Source of the DNA: Halisarca cf. caerulea | Lineage: Eukaryota; Porifera; Demospongiae; Chondrillida; Halisarcidae | Direction: 5' to 3' | NCBI GenBank assembly: GCA_963170055.1 | Contig: CAUJGJ010000394.1 | Location: 1-64,000, forward strand | DNA: 64,000 bases | Shown: positions 49,501-62,500 of the stretch, in pieces | Layout of the letters: every line of letters begins with the position of its first letter | How positions within the stretch are numbered: position 1 is the stretch's first letter | The notes under the pieces: generated by a model | The model's database searches: none | What the model was told of the DNA's origin: nothing | What the model saw: the letters and a program-made list of their open reading frames with translations, nothing else | Position numbers and translations under genes: made by a program

Positions 49501-50560
49501 CCACGCACATTCCCAGTGGACACACATGAAGTTTGTGAAGTGCTGTGGGCGTATTTGTGTAGTGTTGGATATGCTGGTGCTAATACCGATATTTGTCACT
49601 AGCACCACGCACATTCCCAGTGGACACACATGAAGTTTGTCAACTGCTGTGGGCGTATTTGTGTAGTTTTTGATTTGCTAGTGCTAATACCAATTTTTGG
49701 CAATAGCACCACGCACATTCCCAGTGGACACACATGAAGTTTCTGAAGTGCTGTGGGCGTATTTGTGTAGTGTTGGATATGCTGGTGCTAATACCAATAT
49801 TTGTCACTAGCACCACGCACATTCCCAGTGGACACACATGAAGTTTCTGAAGTGCTGTGGGCGTATTTGTGTAGTGTTGGATATGCTGGTGCTAATACCT
49901 ATATTTCGCACTAGCACCACACACATTCCCAGTGGACACACATGACCTTTCTGAAGTGCTGTGGGCGTATTTGTGTAGTGTTGGATATGCTGATGCTAAT
50001 ACCAATATTTGGCACTAGCACCACGCACATTCCCAGTGGACACACATGAATTTTCTTAACTACTGTGGGCGTATTTGTGTAGTGTTGGATATGCTGATGC
50101 TAATACCAAAATTTGGCACTAGCACCACGCACATTCCCAGTGGACACACATGAAGTTTCTTAACTACTGTGGGCGTATTTGTGTAATGTTGGATATGCTG
50201 GTGCTAATACCAATATTTGGCACTAGCACCACGCACATACCCAGTGGACACACATGAAGTTTCTGAAGTGCTGTGGGCGTATTTGTGTAGAGTTGGATAT
50301 GTTGGTGCTAATACCAATATTTGGCACTAGCACCACGCACATTCCCAGTGGACACACATGAAGTTTGTGAAGTGCTGTGGGCGTATTTGTGTAGTGTTGG
50401 ATATGCTGGTGCTAATACCGATATTTGTCACTAGCACCACGCACATTCCCAGTGGACACACATGAAGTTTCAGAAGTGCTGTGGGCGCATTTGTGTAGTG
50501 TTGGATATGCTGGTGCTAATACCAATATTTGGCACTAGCACCACGCACATTCCCAGTGGA
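46590..50560 (+). repeat. 2180-bp higher-order repeat (21 monomers, two copies)
   Basis: 46590-48480 matches 48770-50560 at an offset of 2180 bp until about 48290/50470, where the second copy lacks one monomer. The unit is 21 x 104 minus 4, because it includes two 102-bp monomers with CACACAAAGTTTC. Monomers here carry GTTTGTGAAGTGC, CCGATATTTGTCAC and GTAGAGTTGG, forms not used in the core to the left. Only a handful of base differences separate the copies, for example CATGTAGTTTC at 47552 against CATGAAGTTTC. Confidence 0.9.
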
Positions 50561-53500
50561 CACACATGAAGTTTCTTAACCACTGTGGGCGTATTTGTGT
50601 AGTGTTGGATATGCTGGTGCTAATACCAATATTTGGCACTAGCACCACGCATATTCCCAGTGGACACACATGACCTTTCTGGAGTGCTGTGGGCGTATTT
50701 GTGTAGTGTTGTATAAGCTGGTGCTAATACCAATATTTGGCACTAGCACCACGCACATTCCCAGTGGACACACATGAAGTTTCTGAAGTACTGTGCGCGT
50801 ATTTGTGTAGTGTTGGATATGCTGGTGCTAATACCAATATTTGGCACTAGCACCACGCACATTCCCAGTGGACACACATGACCTTTCTGAAGTGCTGTGG
50901 GCGTATTTGAGTAGTGTTGGATATGCTGGTGCTAATACCAATATTTGGCACTAGCACCACGCACATTCCCAGGGGACACACATGACCTTTCTGAAGTGCT
51001 GTGGGCGTATTTGAGTAGTGTTGGATATGCTGATTCTAATACCAATATTTGGCACTAGCACCACGCACATTCCCAGTGGACACACATGACCTTTCTGAAG
51101 TACTGTGGGCGTATTTGTGTAGTGTTGGATATGCTGGTGCTAATACCAATATTTGTCACTAGCACCACGCACATTCCTAGTTGACACACATGAAAATTCT
51201 GAAGGACGGTGAGCGTATTTGTGTAGTGTTGGATATGCTGATGCTAATACCAATATTTGGCACTAGCACCACGCACATTCCCAGTGGACACACATGACCT
51301 TTCTCAAGTGCTGTGGGCGTATTTGTGTAGTATTGGATATGCTGGTGCTAATACCAATATTTGGCACTAGCACCACGCACATTCCCAGTGGACACACATG
51401 AAGTTTCTTAACCACTGTGGGCGTATTTGTGTAGTGTTGGATATGCTGGTGCTAATACCAATATTTGGCACTAGCACCACGCACATTCCCAGTGGACACA
51501 CATGACCTTTCTGAAGTACTGTGGGCGTATTTGTGTAGTGTTGGATATGCTGGTGCTAATACCAATATTTGGCACTAGCACCACGCACATTCCCAGGGGA
51601 CACACATGACCTTTCTGGAGTTCTGTGGGCGTATTTGTGTAGTGTTGGATATGCTGGAGCTAATACCAATATTTGGCACTAGCACCATGCACATTCCCAG
51701 TGGACACACATGACCTTTCTGAAGTGCTGTGGGCGTATTTGTGTAGTGTTGGATATGCTGGAACTAATACCAATATTTGGCACTAGCACCACGCACATTC
51801 CCAGTGGACACACATGAAGTTTCTTAACTACTGTGGGCGTATTTGTGTAATGTTGGATATGCTGGTGCTAATACCAATATTTGGCACTAGCACCACGCAC
51901 ATTCCCAGTGGACACACATGACCTTTCTGAAGTGCTGTGGGCGTATTTGTGTAGTGTTGGATATGCTGGAGCTAATACCAATATTTGGCACTAGCACCAC
52001 GCACATTCCCAGTGGAAACACATGAAGTTTCTTAACTACTGTGGGCGTATTTGTGTAGTGTTGGATATGCTGGTGCTAATACCAATATTTGGCACTAGCA
52101 CCACGCACATTCCCAGTGGACACACATGACCTTTCTGAAGTGCTGTGGGCGTATTTGTGTAGTGTTGGATATGCTGGTGCTAATACCAATATTTGGCACT
52201 AGCACCACGCACATTCCCAGTGGACACACATGACCTTTCTGAAGTGCTGTGGGCGTATTTGAGTAGTGTTGGATATGCTGATGCTAATACCAATATTTGG
52301 CACTAGCACCACGCACATTCCCAGTGGACACACATGACCTTTCTGAAGTGCTGTGGGCGTATTTGTGTAGTGTTGGATATGCTGGTGCTAATACCAATAT
52401 TTGGCACTAGCACCACGCACATTCCCAGTGGACACACATGAAGTTTCTGAAGAGCTGTGGGCGTATTTGTGTAGTGTTGGATATGCTGGTGCAAATACCA
52501 ATATTTGGCACTAGCACCACGCACATTCCAAGTGGACACACATGAAATTTCTTAACTACTGTGGGCGTATTTGTGTAATGTTGGATATGCTGGTGCTAAA
52601 ACCAATATTTGGCAATAGCACCACGCACATTCCCAGGGGACACACATGACCTTTCTGAAGTGCTGTGGGCGTATTTGAGTAGTGTTGGATATGCTGATGC
52701 TAATACCAATATTTGGCACTAGCACCACGCACATTCCCAGTGGACACACATGACCTTTCTGAAGTGCTGTGGGCGTATTTGTGTAGTGTTGGATATGCTG
52801 GTGCTAATACCAATATTTGGCACTAGCACCACGCACATTCCCAGTGGACACACATGACCTTTCTGGAGTGCTGTGGGCGTATTTGTGTAGAGTTGGATAT
52901 GCTGGAGCTAATACCAATATTTGGCACTAGCACCACGCACATTCCCAGTGGACACACATGACCTTTCTGAAATGCTGTGGGCGTATTTGTGTAGTGTTGG
53001 ATATGCTGGAACTAATACCAATATTTGGCACTAGCACCACGCACATTCCCAGTGGACACACATGAAGTTTCTTAACTACTGTGGGCGTATTTGTGTAATG
53101 TTGGATATGCTGGTGCTAATACCAATATTTGGCACTAGCACCACGCACATTCCCAGTGGACACACATGACCTTTCTGAAGTGCTGTGGGCGTATTTGTGT
53201 AGTGTTGGATATGCTGGTGCTAATACCAATATTTGGCACTAGCACCACGCACATTCCCAGTGGACTCACATGAAGTTTCTGAAGTGCTGTGGGCGTATTT
53301 GTGTAGTGTTGGATATGCTTGTTCTAAAATAAATATTTGGCACTAGCACCACGCACATTCCCAGTGGACACACATGAAGTTTCTTAACTGCTGTGGGCGT
53401 ATTTGTGTAGTGTTGGATATGCTGGTGCTAATACCAATATTTGGCACTAGCACCACGCACATTCCCAGTGGACACACATGACCTTTCTGAAGTGCTGTGG

Positions 53501-56500
53501 GCGTATTTGTGTAATGTTGGATATGCTGGTGCTAATACCAATATTTGGCACTAGCACCACGCACATTCCCAGTGGACACACATGAAGTTTCTTAACCACT
53601 GTGGGCGTATTTGTGTAGTGTTGGATATGCTGGTGCTAATACCAATATTTGGCACTAGCACCACGCACATTCCCAGTGGACACACATGACCTTTCTGGAG
53701 TGCTGTGGGCGTATTTGTGTAGTGTTGCATAAGCTGGTGCTAATACCAATATTTGGCACTAGCACCACGCACATTCCCAGTGGACACACATGAAGTTTCT
53801 GAAGTACTGTGCGCGTATTTTTGTAGTGTTGGATATGCTGGTGCTAATACCAATATTTGGCACTAGCACCACGCACATTCCCAGTGGACACACATGACCT
53901 TTCTGAAGTGCTGTGGGCGTATTTGAGTAGTGTTGGATATGCTGGTGCTAATATAAATATTTGGCACTAGCACCACGCACATTCCCAGGGGACACACATG
54001 ACGTTTCTGAAGTGCTGTGGGCGCATTTGAGTAGTGTTGGATATGCTGATTCTAATACCAATATTTGGCACTAGCACCACGCACATTCCCAGTGGACACA
54101 CATGACCTTTCTGAAGTACTGTGGGCGTATTTGTGTAGTGTTGGATATGCTGGTGCTAATACCAATATTTGTCACTAGCACCACGCACATTCCTAGTTGA
54201 CACACATGAAAATTCTGAAGGACGGTGAGCGTATTTGTGTAGTGTTGGATATGCTGATGCTAATACCAATATTTGGCACTAGCACCACGCACATTCCCAG
54301 TGGACACACATGACCTTTCTCAAGTGCTGTGGGCGTATTTGTGTAGTATTGGATATGCTGGTGCTAATACCAATATTTGGCACTAGCACCACGCACATTC
54401 CCAGTGGACACACATGAAGTTTCTTAACCACTGTGGGCGTATTTGTGTAGTGTTGGATATGCTGGTGCTAATACCAATATTTGGCACTAGCACCACGCAC
54501 ATTCCCAGGGGACACACATGACCTTTCTGGAGTGCTGTGGGCGTATTTGTGTAGTGTTGGATATGCTGGAGCTAATACCAATATTTGGCACTAGCACCAT
54601 GCACATTCCCAGTGGACACACATGACCTTTCTGAAGTGCTGTGGGCGTATTTGTGTAGTGTTGGATATGCTGGAACTAATACCAATATTTGGCACTAGCA
54701 CCACGCACATTCCCAGTGGACACACATGAAGTTTCTTAACTACTGTGGGCGTATTTGTGTAATGTTGGATATGCTGGTGCTAATACCAATATTTGGCACT
54801 AGCACCACGCACATTCCCAGTGGACACACATGACCTTTCTTAACTACTGTGGGCGTATTTGTGTAGTGTTGGATATGCTGGTGCTAATACCAATATTTGG
54901 CACTAGCACCACGCACATTCCCAGTGGACACACATGACCTTTCTGAAGTGCTGTGGGCGTATTTGTGTAGTGTTGGATATGCTGGTGCTAATACCAATAT
55001 TTGGCACTAGCACCACGCACATTCCCAGTGGACACACATGACCTTTCTGAAGTGCTGTGGGCGTATTTGAGTAGTGTTGGATATGCTGATGCTAATACCA
55101 ATATTTGGCACTAGCACCACGCACATTCCCAGTGGACACACATGAAGTTTCTGAAGTGCTGTGGGCGTATTTGTGTAGTGTTGGATATGCTGGTGCTAAT
55201 ACCAATATTTGGCACTAGCACCACGCACATTCCCAGTGGACACACATGAAGTTTCTGAAGAGCTGTGGGCGTATTTGTGTAGTGTTGGATATGCTGGTGC
55301 AAATACCAATATTTGGCACTAGCACCACGCACATTCCCAGTGGACACACATGACCTTTCTGAAGTGCTGTGGGCGTATTTGTGTAGTGTTGGATATGCTG
55401 GTGCTAATACCAATATTTGGCACTAGCACCACGCACATTCCCAGTGGACACACATGACCTTTCTGAAGTACTGTGGGCGTATTTGTGTAGTGTTGGATAT
55501 GCTGGTGCTAATACCAATATTTGGCACTAGCACCACGCACATTCCCAGGGGACACACATGACCTTTCTGGAGTTCTGTGGGCGTATTTGTGTAGTGTTGG
55601 ATATGCTGGAGCTAATACCAATATTTGGCACTAGCACCATGCACATTCCCAGTGGACACACATGACCTTTCTGAAGTGCTGTGGGCGTATTTGTGTAGTG
55701 TTGGATATGCTGGAACTAATACCAATATTTGGCACTAGCACCACGCACATTCCCAGTGGACACACATGAAGTTTCTTAACTACTGTGGGCGTATTTGTGT
55801 AATGTTGGATATGCTGGTGCTAATACCAATATTTGGCACTAGCACCACGCACATTCCCAGTGGACACACATGACCTTTCTGAAGTGCTGTGGGCGTATTT
55901 GTGTAGTGTTGGATATGCTGGAGCTAATACCAATATTTGGCACTAGCACCACGCACATTCCCAGTGGAAACACATGAAGTTTCTTAACTACTGTGGGCGT
56001 ATTTGTGTAGTGTTGGATATGCTGGTGCTAATACCAATATTTGGCACTAGCACCACGCACATTCCCAGTGGACACACATGACCTTTCTGAAGTGCTGTGG
56101 GCGTATTTGTGTAGTGTTGGATATGCTGGTGCTAATACCAATATTTGGCACTAGCACCACGCACATTCCCAGTGGACACACATGACCTTTCTGAAGTGCT
56201 GTGGGCGTATTTGAGTAGTGTTGGATATGCTGATGCTAATACCAATATTTGGCACTAGCACCACGCACATTCCCAGTGGACACACATGACCTTTCTGAAG
56301 TGCTGTGGGCGTATTTGTGTAGTGTTGGATATGCTGGTGCTAATACCAATATTTGGCACTAGCACCACGCACATTCCCAGTGGACACACATGAAGTTTCT
56401 GAAGAGCTGTGGGCGTATTTGTGTAGTGTTGGATATGCTGGTGCAAATACCAATATTTGGCACTAGCACCACGCACATTCCAAGTGGACACACATGAAAT

Positions 56501-59500
56501 TTCTTAACTACTGTGGGCGTATTTGTGTAATGTTGGATATGCTGGTGCTAAAACCAATATTTGGCAATAGCACCACGCACATTCCCAGGGGACACACATG
56601 ACCTTTCTGAAGTGCTGTGGGCGTATTTGAGTAGTGTTGGATATGCTGATGCTAATACCAATATTTGGCACTAGCACCACGCACATTCCCAGTGGACACA
56701 CATGACCTTTCTGAAGTGCTGTGGGCGTATTTGTGTAGTGTTGGATATGCTGGTGCTAATACCAATATTTGGCACTAGCACCACGCACATTCCCAGTGGA
56801 CACACATGACCTTTCTGGAGTGCTGTGGGCGTATTTGTGTAGAGTTGGATATGCTGGAGCTAATACCAATATTTGGCACTAGCACCACGCACATTCCCAG
56901 TGGACACACATGACCTTTCTGAAATGCTGTGGGCGTATTTGTGTAGTGTTGGATATGCTGGAACTAATACCAATATTTGGCACTAGCACCACGCACATTC
57001 CCAGTGGACACACATGAAGTTTCTTAACTACTGTGGGCGTATTTGTGTAATGTTGGATATGCTGGTGCTAATACCAATATTTGGCACTAGCACCACGCAC
57101 ATTCCCAGTGGACACACATGACCTTTCTGAAGTGCTGTGGGCGTATTTGTGTAGTGTTGGATATGCTGGTGCTAATACCAATATTTGGCACTAGCACCAC
57201 GCACATTCCCAGTGGACTCACATGAAGTTTCTGAAGTGCTGTGGGCGTATTTGTGTAGTGTTGGATATGCTTGTTCTAAAATAAATATTTGGCACTAGCA
57301 CCACGCACATTCCCAGTGGACACACATGAAGTTTCTTAACTGCTGTGGGCGTATTTGTGTAGTGTTGGATATGCTGGTGCTAATACCAATATTTGGCACT
57401 AGCACCACGCACATTCCCAGTGGACACACATGACCTTTCTGAAGTGCTGTGGGCGTATTTGTGTAATGTTGGATATGCTGGTGCTAATACCAATATTTGG
57501 CACTAGCACCACGCACATTCCCAGTGGACACACATGAAGTTTCTTAACCACTGTGGGCGTATTTGTGTAGTGTTGGATATGCTGGTGCTAATACCAATAT
57601 TTGGCACTAGCACCACGCACATTCCCAGTGGACACACATGACCTTTCTGGAGTGCTGTGGGCGTATTTGTGTAGTGTTGCATAAGCTGGTGCTAATACCA
57701 ATATTTGGCACTAGCACCACGCACATTCCCAGTGGACACACATGAAGTTTCTGAAGTACTGTGCGCGTATTTTTGTAGTGTTGGATATGCTGGTGCTAAT
57801 ACCAATATTTGGCACTAGCACCACGCACATTCCCAGTGGACACACATGACCTTTCTGAAGTGCTGTGGGCGTATTTGAGTAGTGTTGGATATGCTGGTGC
57901 TAATATAAATATTTGGCACTAGCACCACGCACATTCCCAGGGGACACACATGACGTTTCTGAAGTGCTGTGGGCGTATTTGAGTAGTGTTGGATATGCTG
58001 ATTCTAATACCATTATTTGGCACTAGCACCACGCACATTCCCAGTGGACACACATGACCTTTCTGAAGTACTGTGGGCGTATTTGTGTAGTGTTGGATAT
58101 GCTGGTGCTAATACCAATATTTGTCACTAGCACCACGCACATTCCTAGTTGACACACATGAAAATTCTGAAGGACGGTGAGCGTATTTGTGTAGTGTTGG
58201 ATATGCTGATGCTAATACCAATATTTGGCACTAGCACCACGCACATTCCCAGTGGACACACATGACCTTTCTCAAGTGCTGTGGGCGTATTTGTGTAGTA
58301 TTGGATATGCTGGTGCTAATACCAATATTTGGCACTAGCACCACGCACATTCCCAGTGGACACACATGAAGTTTCTTAACCACTGTGGGCGTATTTGTGT
58401 AGTGTTGGATATGCTGGTGCTAATACCAATATTTGGCACTAGCACCACGCACATTCCCAGGGGACACACATGACCTTTCTGGAGTGCTGTGGGCGTATTT
58501 GTGTAGTGTTGGATATGCTGGAGCTAATACCAATATTTGGCACTAGCACCATGCACATTCCCAGTGGACACACATGACCTTTCTGAAGTGCTGTGGGCGT
58601 ATTTGTGTAGTGTTGGATATGCTGGAACTAATACCAATATTTGGCACTAGCACCACGCACATTCCCAGTGGACACACATGAAGTTTCTTAACTACTGTGG
58701 GCGTATTTGTGTAATGTTGGATATGCTGGTGCTAATACCAATATTTGGCACTAGCACCACGCACATTCCCAGTGGACACACATGACCTTTCTTAACTACT
58801 GTGGGCGTATTTGTGTAGTGTTGGATATGCTGGTGCTAATACCAATATTTGGCACTAGCACCACGCACATTCCCAGTGGACACACATGACCTTTCTGAAG
58901 TGCTGTGGGCGTATTTGTGTAGTGTTGGATATGCTGGTGCTAATACCAATATTTGGCACTAGCACCACGCACATTCCCAGTGGACACACATGACCTTTCT
59001 GAAGTGCTGTGGGCGTATTTGAGTAGTGTTGGATATGCTGATGCTAATACCAATATTTGGCACTAGCACCACGCACATTCCCAGTGGACACACATGACCT
59101 TTCTGAAGTGCTGTGGGCGTATTTGTGTAGTGTTGGATATGCTGGTGCTAATACCAATATTTGGCACTAGCACCACGCACATTCCCAGTGGACACACATG
59201 AAGTTTCTGAAGAGCTGTGGGCGTATTTGTGTAGTGTTGGATATGCTGGTGCAAATACCAATATTTGGCACTAGCACCACGCACATTCCCAGTGGACACA
59301 CATGAAATTTCTTAACTACTGTGGGCGTATTTGTGTAATGTTGGATATGCTGGTGCTAAAACCGATATTTGGCAATAGCACCACGCACATTCCCAGGGGA
59401 CACACATGACCTTTCTGAAGTGCTGTGGGCGTATTTGAGTAGTGTTGGATATGCTGATGCTAATACCAATATTTGGCACTAGCACCACGCACATTCCCAG

Positions 59501-62500
59501 TGGACACACATGACCTTTCTGAAGTACTGTGGGCGTATTTGTGTAGTGTTGGATATGCTGGTGCTAATACCAATATTTGTCACTAGCACCACGCACATTC
59601 CTAGTTGACACACATGAAAATTCTGAAGGACGGTGAGCGTATTTGTGTAGTGTTGGATATGCTGATGCTAATACCAATATTTGGCACTAGCACCACGCAC
59701 ATTCCCAGTGGACACACATGACCTTTCTCAAGTGCTGTGGGCGTATTTGTGTAGTATTGGATATGCTGGTGCTAATACCAATATTTGGCACTAGCACCAC
59801 GCACATTCCCAGTGGACACACATGAAGTTTCTTAACCACTGTGGGCGTATTTGTGTAGTGTTGGATATGCTGGTGCTAATACCAATATTTGGCACTAGCA
59901 CCACGCACATTCCCAGGGGACACACATGACCTTTCTGGAGTGCTGTGGGGGTATTTGTGTAGTGTTGGATATGCTGGAGCTAATACCAATATTTGGCACT
60001 AGCACCATGCACATTCCCAGTGGACACACATGACCTTTCTGAAGTGCTGTGGGCGTATTTGTGTAGTGTTGGATATGCTGGAACTAATACCAATATTTGG
60101 CACTAGCACCACGCACATTCCCAGTGGACACACATGAAGTTTCTTAACTACTGTGGGCGTATTTGTGTAATGTTGGATATGCTGGTGCTAATACCAATAT
60201 TTGGCACTAGCACCACGCACATTCCCAGTGGACACACATGACCTTTCTTAACTACTGTGGGCGTATTTGTGTAGTGTTGGATATGCTGGTGCTAATACCA
60301 ATATTTGGCACTAGCACCACGCACATTCCCAGTGGACACACATGACCTTTCTGAAGTGCTGTGGGCGTATTTGTGTAGTGTTGGATATGCTGGTGCTAAT
60401 ACCAATATTTGGCACTAGCACCACGCACATTCCCAGTGGACACACATGACCTTTCTGAAGTGCTGTGGGCGTATTTGAGTAGTGTTGGATATGCTGATGC
60501 TAATACCAATATTTGGCACTAGCACCACGCACATTCCCAGTGGACACACATGACCTTTCTGAAGTGCTGTGGGCGTATTTGTGTAGTGTTGGATATGCTG
60601 GTGCTAATACCAATATTTGGCACTAGCACCACGCACATTCCCAGTGGACACACATGAAGTTTCTGAAGAGCTGTGGGCGTATTTGTGTAGTGTTGGATAT
60701 GCTGGTGCAAATACCAATATTTGGCACTAGCACCACGCACATTCCCAGTGGACACACATGAAATTTCTTAACTACTGTGGGCGTATTTGTGTAATGTTGG
60801 ATATGCTGGTGCTAAAACCGATATTTGGCAATAGCACCACGCACATTCCCAGGGGACACACATGACCTTTCTGAAGTGCTGTGGGCGTATTTGAGTAGTG
60901 TTGGATATGCTGATGCTAATACCAATATTTGGCACTAGCACCACGCACATTCCCAGTGGACACACATGACCTTTCTGAAGTGCTGTGGGCGTATTTGTGT
61001 AGTGTTGGATATGCTGGTGCTAATACCAATATTTGGCACTAGCACCACGCACATTCCCAGTGGACACACATGACCTTTCTGAAGTACTGTGGGCGTATTT
61101 GTGTAGTGTTGGATATGCTGGAGCTAATACCAATATTTGGCACTAGCACCACGCACATTCCCAGTGGACTCACATGAAGTTTCTGAAGTGCTGTGGGCGT
61201 ATTTGTGTAGTGTTGGATATGCTTGTTCTAATATGAATATTTGGCACTAGCACCACGCACATTCCCAGTGGACACACATGAAGTTTCTTAACTGCTTTGG
61301 GCGTATTTGTGTAGTGTTGGATATGCTGATGCTAATACCAATATTTGGTACTAGCACCACGCACATTCCCAGTGGACACACATGAAGTTTCTGAAGTGCT
61401 GTGGGCGTATTTGTGTAGTGTTGTATAAGCTGGTGCTAATACCAATATTTGGCACTAGCACCACGCACATTCCCAGTGGACACACATGAAGTTTCTGAAG
61501 TACTGTGCGCGTATTTGTGTAGTGTTGGATATGCTGGTGCTAATACCAATATTTGGCACTAGCACCACGCACATTCCCAGGGGACTCACATGAAGTTTCT
61601 TAAGTGCTGTGGGCGTATTTGTGTAGTGTTGGATATGCTGGTGCTAATATAAATATTTGGCAATAGCACCACGCACATTCCCAGTGGACACACATGAAGT
61701 TTCTTAACTGCTGTGGGCGTATTTGTGTAGTGTTGGATATGCTGGTGCTAATACCAATATTTGGCACTAGCACCACGCACATTCCCAGTGGACACACATG
61801 AAGTTTCTGAAGTGCTGTGGGCGTATTTCTGAAGTGTTGGATATGCTGGTGCTAATACCAATATTTGGCACTAGCACCACGCACATTCCCAGTGGACACA
61901 CATGACCTTTCTGAAGTGCTGTGGGCGTATTTGTGTAGTGTTGGATATGCTGGTGCTAATACCAATATTTGGCACTAGCACCACGCACATTCCCAGTGGA
62001 CACACATGACCTTTCTGAAGTACTGTGGGCGTATTTGTGTAGTGTTGGATATGCTGGTGCTAAAACCAATATTTGGCAATAGCACCACGCACATTCCCAG
62101 TGGACACACATGACCTTTCTGAAGTGCTGTGGTCGTATTTGAGTAGTGTTGGATATGCTGATGCTAATACCAATATTTGGCACTAGCACCACGCACATTC
62201 CCAGGGGACACACATGACCTTTCTGAAGTGCTGTGGGCGTATTTGAGTAGTGTTGGATATGCTGATGCTAATACCAATATTTGGCACTAGCACCACGCAC
62301 ATTCCCAGTGGACACACATGACCTTTCTGAAGTGCTGTGGGCGTATTTGTGTAGTGTTGGATATGCTGGTGCAAATACCAATATTTGGCACTAGCACCAC
62401 GCACATTCCCAGTGGACACACATGAAATTTCTTAACTACTGTGGGCGTATTTGTGTAATGTTGGATATGCTGGTGCTAAAACCGATATTTGGCAATAGCA

